Shown piece by piece: positions 47,399 through 57,677 of a stretch of 64,000 nt of DNA (its first letter is position 1; each line of letters opens with the position of its first letter). Both the position numbers and the translations under genes were made by a program. The stretch is from Burkholderiales bacterium (GTDB lineage: Bacteria > Pseudomonadota > Gammaproteobacteria > Burkholderiales > UBA11063): contig JAQUVM010000001.1 of the NCBI GenBank assembly GCA_028693355.1, positions 30,061-94,060 on the forward strand. The letters are read 5' to 3'. Under the pieces are notes generated by a model. The model saw only the letters and a list, made by a program, of their open reading frames with translations. It did no database searches and had not been told where the DNA came from.

Positions 47399-48670
47399 AT
47401 GAATAAAGATATAGCGATAAAAGTAGAAAACCTCTCTAAGGTTTATAAATTATATAATGCGCCGTTAGATCGTATGAAAGAGGCACTACACCCATTTAAG
47501 AAGAGCTATCACAAAAAATTTTATGCTCTAAATGATGTAAGTTTTGAGATTAAGAAAGGTGATTGTGTTGGTATATTGGGTAAAAATGGTGCAGGTAAAT
47601 CAACTTTACTCAAAATAATCACAGGCGTGCTTAACCCAACTAATGGAAGCGTTACAATTAATGGGCGTGTTTCTGCATTGCTAGAATTAGGTGCTGGATT
47701 TAACCCAGAATATACAGGTATGGAAAATATCTATTTTCAAGGTAATCTAATGGGCTTTAGCCATGATGAGGTGAAGGTTAAAGTAGCAGAAATATTAAAC
47801 TTTGCGGAAATTGGAGATTTTATCCATCAACCAGTCAAGAATTACTCAAGCGGTATGTTTGCCAGATTAGCTTTTGCGGTAGCGATTAATGTAGAGCCCG
47901 ATATTTTAATTGTGGATGAGGCTTTGAGCGTTGGAGATAGTATGTTTCAACATAAATGTATTAATAAAATGAGGCAAATAATGGATAATCAAACAACAAT
48001 ACTATTTGTAAGCCATTCATTAGATTCAGTTGTTTCTTTGTGTGATAGAGGTATTTGGCTTGATGGTGGAAAGAAAATAATGGATGACATTTCCAGTGTG
48101 GTAGTTAATGAATTTCACAATGAAGTTTTTCTTGAGCATAATCGTATTGTTGTTAAAAATTTAGAAGAAGAGCATAATAATCAAGTAAATATAGCTAAGA
48201 ATGATAATGTTACTGAAGATATTAAAAACTCTAATATCATTGTCATAGAAGAAGCATATATTGAAAATTCAGTAGGATTAAAGGTAGCTCAAATTAAACA
48301 AGATGAATCATTTGCTATTTGTATTAAATTTAAAGTTAATCAAGATCTCCATAATCTTAGTTTAGGAATAGTTATAAAAGATCAATTTGGCTTAGAAATG
48401 ACTGGGGAAAGTATTTTTAATACCTTTAAACGAGGAATTTCGCTTAAAAATGGTGATTCTCATATAATTAAATTTTCTTCAATAAATATTTTAAGAGGTG
48501 GTCAATCTTATTCTGTTAATGTGAGAGTAAATATGGTATCCAAATGGGATAGAAGTGACAATATTCAGTTATATAATGATGAAGTAGCTACTGTTTTTGA
48601 AGTGTGTCAGGATTTTGATAATCCGATGTGGTTTAAGTTTAAACAAAATTTTGGAATTACAATAATATGA
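47399..48670 (+). CDS. wzt: Polysaccharide ABC exporter ATPase with C-terminal Wzt-type domain
   Basis: GILGKNGAGKSTLLKIITGVL (Walker A), YSSGMFARLAFAVA, ILIVDEALSVGD; C-term Wzt-like beta domain. Confidence 0.95.
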   Translation: MNKDIAIKVENLSKVYKLYNAPLDRMKEALHPFKKSYHKKFYALNDVSFEIKKGDCVGILGKNGAGKSTLLKIITGVLNPTNGSVTINGRVSALLELGAGFNPEYTGMENIYFQGNLMGFSHDEVKVKVAEILNFAEIGDFIHQPVKNYSSGMFARLAFAVAINVEPDILIVDEALSVGDSMFQHKCINKMRQIMDNQTTILFVSHSLDSVVSLCDRGIWLDGGKKIMDDISSVVVNEFHNEVFLEHNRIVVKNLEEEHNNQVNIAKNDNVTEDIKNSNIIVIEEAYIENSVGLKVAQIKQDESFAICIKFKVNQDLHNLSLGIVIKDQFGLEMTGESIFNTFKRGISLKNGDSHIIKFSSINILRGGQSYSVNVRVNMVSKWDRSDNIQLYNDEVATVFEVCQDFDNPMWFKFKQNFGITII

Positions 48671-50124
48671 AAAAATATGCCATATATACTGATGAAAAGA
48701 CTAAGCAATTTTTATTGTCTGCTACTCCAAAGGTTATATTAATTGGTGGTTGTTTGGGAGCCAGCAATTTTGGAGATATATTACAATTAAAAAATATGAT
48801 TGATTATCATAAATCAGTGACCAGTTTAGTGCCTATTGTTATTTTTGATATAAGTAATTTAAATGAAGATGTTACAAATAACGCGATGAAATTGAAATAT
48901 GAAGTAGAGCATATTATATATTGTCAAGGCACACTAATTTCTAATATTTCTGATTATTCACTTGAACTTGTTAATCAAGTAAATGAAATAAATAATTTGC
49001 ACTTATATGGTGGCGGTTTTCTAAATAAACATTGGGGTGCAATGTATACGGAATTAATAGAATTTTTACTTGAGACTTTTAGGGTAAAGAGTTATATTAT
49101 TTCAGGTCAACAAATAGATTGTGACTATAGTGAGCAATTTGCACTTCATTGTAAAAAATATAGTCCTTCATTAGTTGGAGTACGTGATAATGAATCGCTT
49201 AAAAATATGCAGTTTCACGGGGTGAAAGCTATATTTAGTTTTGATGATGCTTTTGAGGCATTGCTTAAAATTAAATCTAAAACTACAGTAAATAGAAGTA
49301 CATCAAATTACTTGCTTCACCTTAATACTTCATCATATACAGGAAATTTGCTTACAATTCAAAAACTTTTGAAAAATATCAACATTATTAAAGCTTGTTA
49401 TCCAGAATTTACTCCGCTCATTGCCAATGCTTATAATGATATGCGTATATTTGTTTCAGATAGTTTATCTACAATTGTAAAATTAGAAGATGATTTTCCA
49501 TATACTCAATATGAAATTATTGATTTTACAAAGGTAGCTTTTAATTATAAAGATGATGAACTTATGTTAAAAATGAGCGTTAATTTTGGAGTTTCTTCGT
49601 CTTATCATATTACTTTACTGTTACAAATGCTAGGTATACCATGTTGGTTAAATTCAAATAATGAATTTTATGATCAAAAGAGCATTGCTTTAGGAATAAA
49701 TACAAGCTTAGAAAAGTTTTTAGTATCATTGCCATATAGTAATGATAAAGATTTTAATGAAGTAAGACTAAAGTGGCTAAGAAATTTAGATTCATTTTTT
49801 AATAAAAATGAAAATACTTACGATATTAAATTGGATGTAGATTTGCCTCAAATAGTAAAAAAAGAAAAAGTATTTTTAGCTTATTCTGCAGAAGAGTTTG
49901 AGGAACAAAAATATTGGCGAAATCAATATTGGGAAGAAACTCAAAGACTAGGTAATGACTTAACTTGGCAGAAAGAACAGGCAGAAAAATATTGGCAAGA
50001 GATGCAAAAATTGAATAATGATTTAACCCATATGAACAAATGGTCAGAGAAAATTAAAGCAGAACTTTTGGAAATACAAAAATTAACTGTTTTTAAAATA
50101 TTTAAGAAATTTTTTAGGAAATAA
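48667..50124 (+). CDS. Polysaccharide pyruvyl transferase family protein with C-terminal coiled coil
   Basis: LIGGCLGASNFGDILQLKNMI...LHLYGGGFLNKHWG; C-term YWRNQYWEETQRLGNDLTWQKEQAEKYWQEMQKLNNDL. Confidence 0.78.
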   Translation: MKKYAIYTDEKTKQFLLSATPKVILIGGCLGASNFGDILQLKNMIDYHKSVTSLVPIVIFDISNLNEDVTNNAMKLKYEVEHIIYCQGTLISNISDYSLELVNQVNEINNLHLYGGGFLNKHWGAMYTELIEFLLETFRVKSYIISGQQIDCDYSEQFALHCKKYSPSLVGVRDNESLKNMQFHGVKAIFSFDDAFEALLKIKSKTTVNRSTSNYLLHLNTSSYTGNLLTIQKLLKNINIIKACYPEFTPLIANAYNDMRIFVSDSLSTIVKLEDDFPYTQYEIIDFTKVAFNYKDDELMLKMSVNFGVSSSYHITLLLQMLGIPCWLNSNNEFYDQKSIALGINTSLEKFLVSLPYSNDKDFNEVRLKWLRNLDSFFNKNENTYDIKLDVDLPQIVKKEKVFLAYSAEEFEEQKYWRNQYWEETQRLGNDLTWQKEQAEKYWQEMQKLNNDLTHMNKWSEKIKAELLEIQKLTVFKIFKKFFRK

Positions 50125-50132
50125 GCTAAATT

Positions 50133-52982
50133 ATGTTGATAAGCCAAGAGAGTAAAATAACAGTTATTGTACCAATTTACGGAACATATAAATATCTGAG
50201 GCAATGTTTAAATTCTATCATTAGTCAATCTTACAGCAATTTAGAAATTATTTTAGTCAATGATAGTTCGCAAGATAATAGTCAAGAAATTATAGATGAG
50301 TATGCGAAAAATGATTCTAGAATTAAAGTGATAGTAAACCCTAGAAACTTGGGCTTATATGCTACTCGCTTAGAAGGTGTTAAAGTAGCTACGGGGGAAT
50401 TTATTACGTTTGTTGATTCTGATGATTTTCTTTCAGTTGAGTGGCTTAGAAGGCTTATAGAACGACAAATTCAGACTAATGCTGACATTGTTATTGGACA
50501 ACATGTCCTATATTTGGAAGAAACCAAAGAGTATAAATTTGAGCCCAGTAATCAAATTGAATTTGAGTATTTGAGTGGGGATAAGTTAAGAAATATTTTT
50601 TTCGAAAATCTCGGGTTAAGATATGCATGGCATGTGGTTTGGAACAAGCTTTATAAAGCATCATTTTGGAAAGATAATTTAGAATTTTTTGCAGCTAGTA
50701 CTAAAATTAATCTATGGGAAGATATAGTATTTAGTTCATTGGTATTTTCACGAATTAGTAGTATGGCTTCGGTTGATTTTGTTGGATATTTTTATCTCAA
50801 GAATCAAGAGTCAATAACTGCAACTGTTAGTGATCATAAGCATAGGTCTAAAATAAAAAGTGATCTTTCATTAGAACTAAAAAATAAGCTTGAAAATAAA
50901 TTTCATAGGTATATAGACCTTTTTATGCGAAGGGATCATGACGGAGGACGGTTTTTAGTGCAATGTAATTTCAATTTACAGTATGAGAACTTAGTTAATT
51001 TAGTAAATAGCTCTAATTATGAATTAATTAGCTTTGATATTTTTGATACTTTGATTCAACGTCCATTATATGAACCACGTGATTTGTTTGAAATTTTAGC
51101 TAGTAAATATATTACTTTAACTGGTGATAGTGTATTAGATTTTGCAATAGTTCGTGAAAAATCTGAATTTAATAGACGAAGATTAAGTAAAGACCAAGAG
51201 ATTACTTTTGATGATATTTATACTGATATCCATGAGTACTATAAAATAGAGCAAAATGTATTAACTAAACTTAAAGCTTACGAAGTTGAGCTAGAGTTAG
51301 AATTATGTAGTTCTAGAAAAAGCATGCAGGAAATATACAAATTAGCGTTGCTAAGAAATAAGAAGATAATTTTCACATCTGACATGTACCTGCCAGCTGA
51401 AGTTATACAAGATATATTATACAAAAATGGCTATAACAAATATGATGAGTTATTTGTTTCAAGTCAGAATATGTTAACCAAACATACTGGAGATATCTAT
51501 CAGCATATTATTGATAAATTTGGATATGCTGCCAACCAGATATTACATATAGGCGACAATGTACATTCTGATTATATTATGGCCCAGAAGAAGGGTATTA
51601 CAGCATTTCTATATCCAAGAGCTATAGATGTATTTCTTGGTAAAGATAGCAAATTAAGCACATTTAAGCATTATAGTTATATTACTGATTATATTAAATT
51701 ACACCTTGGGACTAGATGCTTATTAGCAACAGTTGCAATCAAGTTATTTGATAATCCTTTTATAACGGCTGCTACAGAATCAATGATTGGTAGAAATCCT
51801 TATTGGTTAGGATATTATCAGTTGGGTATTTTTATGATTGGGTTAGCAAATTGGCTCCATGAAGAGTCTAGTTTACATACGCAAGTTAATTTTATTGCTC
51901 GTGATGGATATTTGGCAAAAATAATTTATGATGTTTTAAAAGAGCGTATATATACAGATAGTCCTGTGTCAAATTATTTGGAATTATCAAGGTCTGTTTT
52001 ATATCGTTCAGTAGCTTTGGATACCTCTTCATTTTTAAAAGTCTGTAGCCGTCATTTTGATAATAATCGATTACCTAATACTGTAATGCTCCAAATGTTT
52101 GGATCCAAAGGTACATTATTAAGCAAAATGAATTCTTCTAGATATAGTGATAATTATCAACTTGTTGAAAAACTAAAAAATATTGAGCAACAAAATCCTG
52201 ACCTTTTTCAAGACAATATGGAATTATTTGAGAATATAAAAATATATTTGAATAATAATATAATTGGTGAGAATGTTTGTTTCTTTGATATTGGCTATTC
52301 AAGAAGGTCGCACATGATATTATTCAATTTATGTTCAAAGATGAAGCAAGGTTTTTTTATTCAAGAAGATACGCACCAAGTCAATAAGTATAGTAACCAC
52401 TTTAGTATTAAAGCATTTTTACCTAGCACGACCTATAATTGGATGAGTTTAAAAAGTAGTGAATTAGAATATTTAATTTCTGATTATCGTGTAGGTACAG
52501 TTATAGACTTTTTAAATCTGAATGGTAAGGTAAATCCAGTTTATAAAGATGAATATACAGATATTCTAGTTGAAGTAGAATTAGCACAACAAGGTGCACT
52601 AAATTTTGCTAAGGATTTTACTAAATACTTTCATTCATGCTGGGATGCAATTAATTTTAACTACGTTAACACAGGATTTTTTTTACAAAAATTTATGGAT
52701 AATATGACGCATTATGATGCTTTATATTTTAAAAACAACCAATTCAACGATGACTTTTCTGGAGCAAGTAATAACACGGCTCATGATATTTTTAAGGTTG
52801 GCTTTAGTGTAGAGGAACCATCATCAGATTTGCTTAAAAAACTTTTTTTGAGGTATCGAGAGCTACCTCTAAGAAGGAAAGTTATAATTTTAGGTAGGGT
52901 AGTAGCTCAACAGCTTGGGATCTTTAATAAATTACATCCCTACTATATGAAAATTAAAAGGTTTATTTTTAGGTTTAAATAG
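50133..52982 (+). CDS. Multidomain glycosyltransferase: GT2 + HAD-like + C-terminal region
   Basis: GT2 ITVIVPIYGTYKYLRQCLNSII..FVDSDDF; HAD ISFDIFDTLIQRPL, IIFTSDMYLPAE, HIGDNVHSD. Confidence 0.88.
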   Translation: MLISQESKITVIVPIYGTYKYLRQCLNSIISQSYSNLEIILVNDSSQDNSQEIIDEYAKNDSRIKVIVNPRNLGLYATRLEGVKVATGEFITFVDSDDFLSVEWLRRLIERQIQTNADIVIGQHVLYLEETKEYKFEPSNQIEFEYLSGDKLRNIFFENLGLRYAWHVVWNKLYKASFWKDNLEFFAASTKINLWEDIVFSSLVFSRISSMASVDFVGYFYLKNQESITATVSDHKHRSKIKSDLSLELKNKLENKFHRYIDLFMRRDHDGGRFLVQCNFNLQYENLVNLVNSSNYELISFDIFDTLIQRPLYEPRDLFEILASKYITLTGDSVLDFAIVREKSEFNRRRLSKDQEITFDDIYTDIHEYYKIEQNVLTKLKAYEVELELELCSSRKSMQEIYKLALLRNKKIIFTSDMYLPAEVIQDILYKNGYNKYDELFVSSQNMLTKHTGDIYQHIIDKFGYAANQILHIGDNVHSDYIMAQKKGITAFLYPRAIDVFLGKDSKLSTFKHYSYITDYIKLHLGTRCLLATVAIKLFDNPFITAATESMIGRNPYWLGYYQLGIFMIGLANWLHEESSLHTQVNFIARDGYLAKIIYDVLKERIYTDSPVSNYLELSRSVLYRSVALDTSSFLKVCSRHFDNNRLPNTVMLQMFGSKGTLLSKMNSSRYSDNYQLVEKLKNIEQQNPDLFQDNMELFENIKIYLNNNIIGENVCFFDIGYSRRSHMILFNLCSKMKQGFFIQEDTHQVNKYSNHFSIKAFLPSTTYNWMSLKSSELEYLISDYRVGTVIDFLNLNGKVNPVYKDEYTDILVEVELAQQGALNFAKDFTKYFHSCWDAINFNYVNTGFFLQKFMDNMTHYDALYFKNNQFNDDFSGASNNTAHDIFKVGFSVEEPSSDLLKKLFLRYRELPLRRKVIILGRVVAQQLGIFNKLHPYYMKIKRFIFRFK

Positions 52983-52984
52983 AT

Positions 52985-53923
52985 ATGAGCAAATTATCAG
53001 TCATAGTTCCAGTTTACAATACAGAAAAGTATATTGAACGTTGCCTAGATTCAATTGTTAATCAAACATATTTTAATCAAATGGAAGTTATAGTAATTAA
53101 TGATGGTTCAACTGACAATAGCCAATTAATAATTGATGGTTATGTAACTCGTTATAATAATATTCGCGCGTTTATTAAGCCTAATGGTGGATTAAGTGAT
53201 GCAAGAAATTTTGGCTTACAGTTTGTGGCTGGAAAATACTTAGCATTTTTGGATAGTGATGATTGGGTCGATGCTGAATTATATGAGAAGTGTATTAATT
53301 ATATGCTAGTTAATTCAAAGGTTGAAGTTCTTCACTTTAATTACGTTGAAGAGTGGAATGATGATGTATCTCGAGTTATAGATTCTGCTAGATTGCTTTA
53401 TAGAAGTAAGTACTTCACGTCATGCGTAGCATGGAATAAGGTTTTTTTAACTAGCTATTGGCGTAAGCATAATTTTAGGTTTTATGTTGGAATAAAGCAT
53501 GAAGATTTGGAGTTGATTCCCAAAATAATTTATTATACTAATGATATAGCGTGTCTTCATAATAGTAGCTATTATCTCCATTATGATAGGAGTAATATTA
53601 GTTCTATTATGAATAGTAAAAGAGATATCAAAAGTTTTAAAGCTTCTTTTGATTCACTGATGACATTTAATAGCCAAGTGAATGATGAATTATTAACTAG
53701 ATATATTGCAACAACATTTTTTTTTCAGTTAATACTATTCGGTGGCAATCCACGAGAATCATGGAATCTGTATAGAAAGCATCGTTCTTTATTTAGTTTT
53801 GAGAATATTGATTCTAAATATAGTCGAATAATTTTATCGTTAGAGCGCCTACATATGGGCTTAGTTATAAAGTGGTTAATTTTTATACTGGATTTTTTAA
53901 AGGCAAACCCTAATAAAATATGA
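52985..53923 (+). CDS. Glycosyltransferase family 2
   Basis: LSVIVPVYNTEKYIERCLDSIVNQT...INDGSTDNSQ...FLDSDDWVD. Confidence 0.94.
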   Translation: MSKLSVIVPVYNTEKYIERCLDSIVNQTYFNQMEVIVINDGSTDNSQLIIDGYVTRYNNIRAFIKPNGGLSDARNFGLQFVAGKYLAFLDSDDWVDAELYEKCINYMLVNSKVEVLHFNYVEEWNDDVSRVIDSARLLYRSKYFTSCVAWNKVFLTSYWRKHNFRFYVGIKHEDLELIPKIIYYTNDIACLHNSSYYLHYDRSNISSIMNSKRDIKSFKASFDSLMTFNSQVNDELLTRYIATTFFFQLILFGGNPRESWNLYRKHRSLFSFENIDSKYSRIILSLERLHMGLVIKWLIFILDFLKANPNKI

Positions 53924-55038
53924 AATATATAATAGTTAATACTGTTGCATTTACACATGGTGGTTCTTTTATTATTTTAGAAGATTTCTTAAAAAATATT
54001 ACTTATCGTAGTAATATCAGATATATTATATTTTGTTCTGTATCCAAATTTGACTTTGATCTAGCTAAGAATATAACTATAGTGAATCCTAATTCTAAGT
54101 CTTGGTTGAGAAGGTTATATTGGGATTTTTATGGTCTAAAAAAATGGGTTATGAAGAATAAGATAAAATCATCTTTGCTTTTTTCATTGCAAAGTTGCGG
54201 TTCAAATTTCTTTAGTGATATTCCTCAAATTATTTATTATCATCAGCCTATGCCGATTTATGAGCATAAATGGAACTTATTTAAGCCAAATGAAAGAACA
54301 TTGTGGTTAAAGAAAAACATCTTAAAATTTATTATTAAGTTATTTATTTTTAAGAATAGTAAATTTATTGTTCAATTAGAGAGTATAAAATCACGCATAG
54401 CTAAATCATTTTCTGTTGGTTTAGATCATATTAAAGTATTTTATCCAAGCATTCCGAATGATGTAGATCAGTTTAAGATAGTAAGTAAATCCAAAATAGA
54501 TTTATTTAATGTACTTTATCCTGCATCTGCTATGCCATATAAAAATCATATAGAAATAGTTAATGCCATAAATTATATGAGGAGTTCTGGTTTTGATATT
54601 TCTAGGATTAAAATTTACTTTACTAGCATAACGCCAGATCACGTACCAGAATTATATGAATTGATTCAAAAAAATAAATTATCAAATAATTTTATTTTTA
54701 CTGGGCAAATGAGTCGGATTGACTTGTTAGAAATGTACTTAATAGCAGATGTGTTATTATTTCCTAGTTATATTGAAACATTTGGTTTACCATTGGTAGA
54801 GGCGGCAAGCTTTGGCTTACCAATTGCTGTAGCAGATGAAGATTATGCACATGAGGTTTTAAAGAATTATGATGGAGTGGAGTATTTGCCCATAAATAAT
54901 CCAAAAGTATGGTCTGATTATTTATTAAAAATGAAAGATCGGCCTCGTAAATATAAGCCAATGAATGCTAATGTATTTTCCCCTTCTTGGAAAGAGCTTA
55001 TAAACTATATTGAATCAGAAGCTATTGATCAATTATGA
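53920..55038 (+). CDS. Glycosyltransferase family 4 (group 1)
   Basis: NVLYPASAMPYKNHIEIVNAI...FTGQMSRIDLLEMYLIADVLLFPSYIETFGLPLVEAASFGLPIAVAD. Confidence 0.92.
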   Translation: MKYIIVNTVAFTHGGSFIILEDFLKNITYRSNIRYIIFCSVSKFDFDLAKNITIVNPNSKSWLRRLYWDFYGLKKWVMKNKIKSSLLFSLQSCGSNFFSDIPQIIYYHQPMPIYEHKWNLFKPNERTLWLKKNILKFIIKLFIFKNSKFIVQLESIKSRIAKSFSVGLDHIKVFYPSIPNDVDQFKIVSKSKIDLFNVLYPASAMPYKNHIEIVNAINYMRSSGFDISRIKIYFTSITPDHVPELYELIQKNKLSNNFIFTGQMSRIDLLEMYLIADVLLFPSYIETFGLPLVEAASFGLPIAVADEDYAHEVLKNYDGVEYLPINNPKVWSDYLLKMKDRPRKYKPMNANVFSPSWKELINYIESEAIDQL

Positions 55039-55955
55039 AAACAGGCATCTTCATCCCAACCTACAACGCAAGTAAAGATTTTATATATTTTAAATCTAAC
55101 CTTGCAATATTAAAGCAATTACCCAAGAATTATCAGGTGTTGTTTATTGATTCATCATCAAAGGATAATACGGTTGAGATAATCAAACAGAGTGGGTTTA
55201 CTAATGAGCAAATTAAAATCATTCCACAACATGAATTTGATCATGGTCGCACGCGTCAATTAGCAGCTGAGATTTTAGCAGATTGTGAAGTGGTAGTTTA
55301 TCTTACCCAAGATGCGGAATTAACTAGTGTAGAATCAATTTATAATATTATAAATGAGTTTGATAATCCAAAAGTTGGTACTGCGTTTGGTCGTCAATTA
55401 CCGCATAAAAATGCTGATATATTTGCCATAGAAAATCGTGCTTTCAATTATCCAAGTGATTCATATACTCGCAGTTATGAAGATCGCAATAAATATGGTA
55501 TCAAATGTGTATTTTCTTCTGATTCATTTGCAGCATACCGTATTTCTGCTCTTAAAGAAATAGGTGGCTTTCCTAGCCATTGTATTGTTAGTGAAGATAT
55601 GTATGTTGCGACAAAGATGCTAAAAGTAGGCTATAAAATATCCTATGTGGCTAAGGCAACTTGTTATCATTCGCATAATTATACCTTTACCCAAGAGTTC
55701 CAGCGTTATTTTGATATTGGCGTATTTTTTGCTGATGAGAGTTGGATTAAAGATGACTTTGGTACTGCTGATAGTGAAGGTAAAAAATCGATCATACAAT
55801 TGGCTAAAAAAGTCTTATCTAAAAAACCTTGGTTATTTCCAGAAATGTGTTTACGGATTCTAATTAAAATTGTTTCTTTCAAATTGGGTGCCAATTATTT
55901 AAAATTACCAATTTCTTTAGTCGAGAAGATATCAGCTCAGAAACAATACTGGTAA
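55035..55955 (+). CDS. Glycosyltransferase family 2 (rhamnosyltransferase-like)
   Basis: TGIFIPTYNASKDF...DSSSKDNTVEIIKQSG...EFDHGRTRQLAAEI...FSSDSFAAYRISALKEIGGFP. Confidence 0.9.
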   Translation: MKTGIFIPTYNASKDFIYFKSNLAILKQLPKNYQVLFIDSSSKDNTVEIIKQSGFTNEQIKIIPQHEFDHGRTRQLAAEILADCEVVVYLTQDAELTSVESIYNIINEFDNPKVGTAFGRQLPHKNADIFAIENRAFNYPSDSYTRSYEDRNKYGIKCVFSSDSFAAYRISALKEIGGFPSHCIVSEDMYVATKMLKVGYKISYVAKATCYHSHNYTFTQEFQRYFDIGVFFADESWIKDDFGTADSEGKKSIIQLAKKVLSKKPWLFPEMCLRILIKIVSFKLGANYLKLPISLVEKISAQKQYW

Positions 55956-56052
55956 AGGTATCTGAGGTTTAAAGATATGTTACAATTTGTAACTATTGAT
56001 AGTTACAAGCTATCCTCACCTTTGAGTTTGTCTTATATGAGGGCGTCACGTT

Positions 56053-57462
56053 TTGGGTAAAATTACTTTACAAAAATATGTTTTAATTGCATCAGATATA
56101 TTGTCTATTTTTATCTCATATATTTTAGCAACAAATGTTATCAATTTATTCAATAATACAGCTTATCATCATATTAATTTATCTAATATTACATATATAA
56201 AGTTAGCTAATATAGTTGCGATAATTATTTTATTTTTGACTAATCAGCTTTACTTTAAAAGGAGACCAAATTGGGAAGAAATACGAATTATTTGGAAAAT
56301 AATATTTCTAGTTGCGTTAGTTAATTTACCAATACTATTATTATTAAATTATCAAGCTCAGAATTATAAGGTTGTATTTTGTTTTTGGGTATTGCTTCTT
56401 GTGGTGATACCTACTTTGCGAAGTTTATCAAAGTTGATTATGCATAATTTAGGCATATGGCAAAGGAAGCTTTATATAATTGGTATTGATGAAGAAGCCA
56501 TAATTGGGTACAATTTATTTGCAGACTCAGTCTTATTAGGTTATAAAGTATGTGCTTTTGTGGATTTAAAGCACGTGAAAACCGTGATGCCTATAAACGA
56601 TAGTATTGTAAAAGTTATTAATCTTAATGAATTAATGAAAAAAGATCCAGACTCTGAGGTCATATTTTGTTTAGATGCGCATAAGCTTTCATCACATACT
56701 AAGTTAATTAATATCTTACAAAAAAAATTCTTATCAGTTATGATTTTACCGCACCTAAGTGGTTTGCCTTTATATGGTACTGAAGTTAATCATTTTTTTG
56801 GTAATGAACAGCTATTGTTGAGGCTTGACAATAAACTATCAAATAGAAGTAATAGAGTCATAAAATTTGTGTCTAATTATATATTTGCATTAGTAACCTT
56901 ACCCATTCTATTACCAATTATGTTTATAATTAGCCTTTTAATTTATTTGAGTGATAGAAGAAATCCATTTTTTCTTCAAAAAAGAATTGGTAAAAATGGT
57001 ATGGTTTTTAAATGTATAAAATTTAGAACTATGTGTCATAATGCTGAGGAAATTATGCAGCAATGGGAAAAAAACCAGGATCCGATTTATTTGGATTATG
57101 TTGCAAATAATTATAAATTAGTAGATGATCCACGTGTTATTCCTGTGGGTAGGTTTTTACGTAAAACTAGTTTAGATGAGCTTCCACAAATTATCAATGT
57201 ATTATTAGGACAGATGAGTATAGTTGGGCCTAGGCCGCTTATTCCGTCAGAAGTTGATTCATATCCAGATGAATTATTTTATTATGGGCAAGTAAGACCA
57301 GGTATAACTGGATTATGGCAAATTAGTGGTCGTAGTCAAACTTCCTTTGAAGAGCGTTGCCGATTAGATTCTTGGTATATCAGAAACTGGTCTTTATGGT
57401 ATGATGTAGTTATTGTTATTAAAACGATTAGTGTTGTTTTATTAAAAGATGGAGCTTACTAG
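56053..57462 (+). CDS. wbaP: Undecaprenyl-phosphate sugar phosphotransferase (WbaP-like polyprenyl glycosylphosphotransferase)
   Basis: PFFLQKRIGKNGMVFKCIKFRTMC...RVIPVGRFLRKTSLDELPQIINVLLGQMSIVGPRPLIPSE...RPGITGLWQISGRS. Confidence 0.95.
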   Translation: MGKITLQKYVLIASDILSIFISYILATNVINLFNNTAYHHINLSNITYIKLANIVAIIILFLTNQLYFKRRPNWEEIRIIWKIIFLVALVNLPILLLLNYQAQNYKVVFCFWVLLLVVIPTLRSLSKLIMHNLGIWQRKLYIIGIDEEAIIGYNLFADSVLLGYKVCAFVDLKHVKTVMPINDSIVKVINLNELMKKDPDSEVIFCLDAHKLSSHTKLINILQKKFLSVMILPHLSGLPLYGTEVNHFFGNEQLLLRLDNKLSNRSNRVIKFVSNYIFALVTLPILLPIMFIISLLIYLSDRRNPFFLQKRIGKNGMVFKCIKFRTMCHNAEEIMQQWEKNQDPIYLDYVANNYKLVDDPRVIPVGRFLRKTSLDELPQIINVLLGQMSIVGPRPLIPSEVDSYPDELFYYGQVRPGITGLWQISGRSQTSFEERCRLDSWYIRNWSLWYDVVIVIKTISVVLLKDGAY

Positions 57463-57486
57463 TTTATAATACACTTTAATAGTTTA

Positions 57487-57519
57487 AAAATGCTAAGAAA
57501 TTTTCTTAGCATTTTTATT
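57487..57519 (+). terminator. Rho-independent terminator ending the polysaccharide cluster
   Basis: AAATGCTAAGAAATTTTCTTAGCATTTTTATT. Confidence 0.88.
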
Positions 57520-57528
57520 ATTTGATAC

Positions 57529-57677
57529 AATAAATTAAAAACTATTTATCATTAAGTTAAAATGATATCCTTAATTAGATAATCTAAAGTTGCAAATATA
57601 ATGAAAAACTCAACAGTAATCAATGAATTAGAACAAATATTAACCAAACGTATCATGTTTATGGATGGTGCAATGGG
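57529..57677 (+). repeat. Right copy of metH 5' repeat (native metH promoter/start)
   Basis: CATTAAGTTAAAATGATATCCTTAATTAGATAATCTAAAGTTGC...GAATTAGAACAAATATTAACCAAACGTATCATGTTTATG; pairs with 44842-44973. Confidence 0.85.

Noticed and set aside
57529-57600. SAM/cobalamin riboswitch upstream of metH
   Set aside because: Leader is too short and AT-rich, no recognisable conserved core; similarity to 44842-44973 better explained by duplication.
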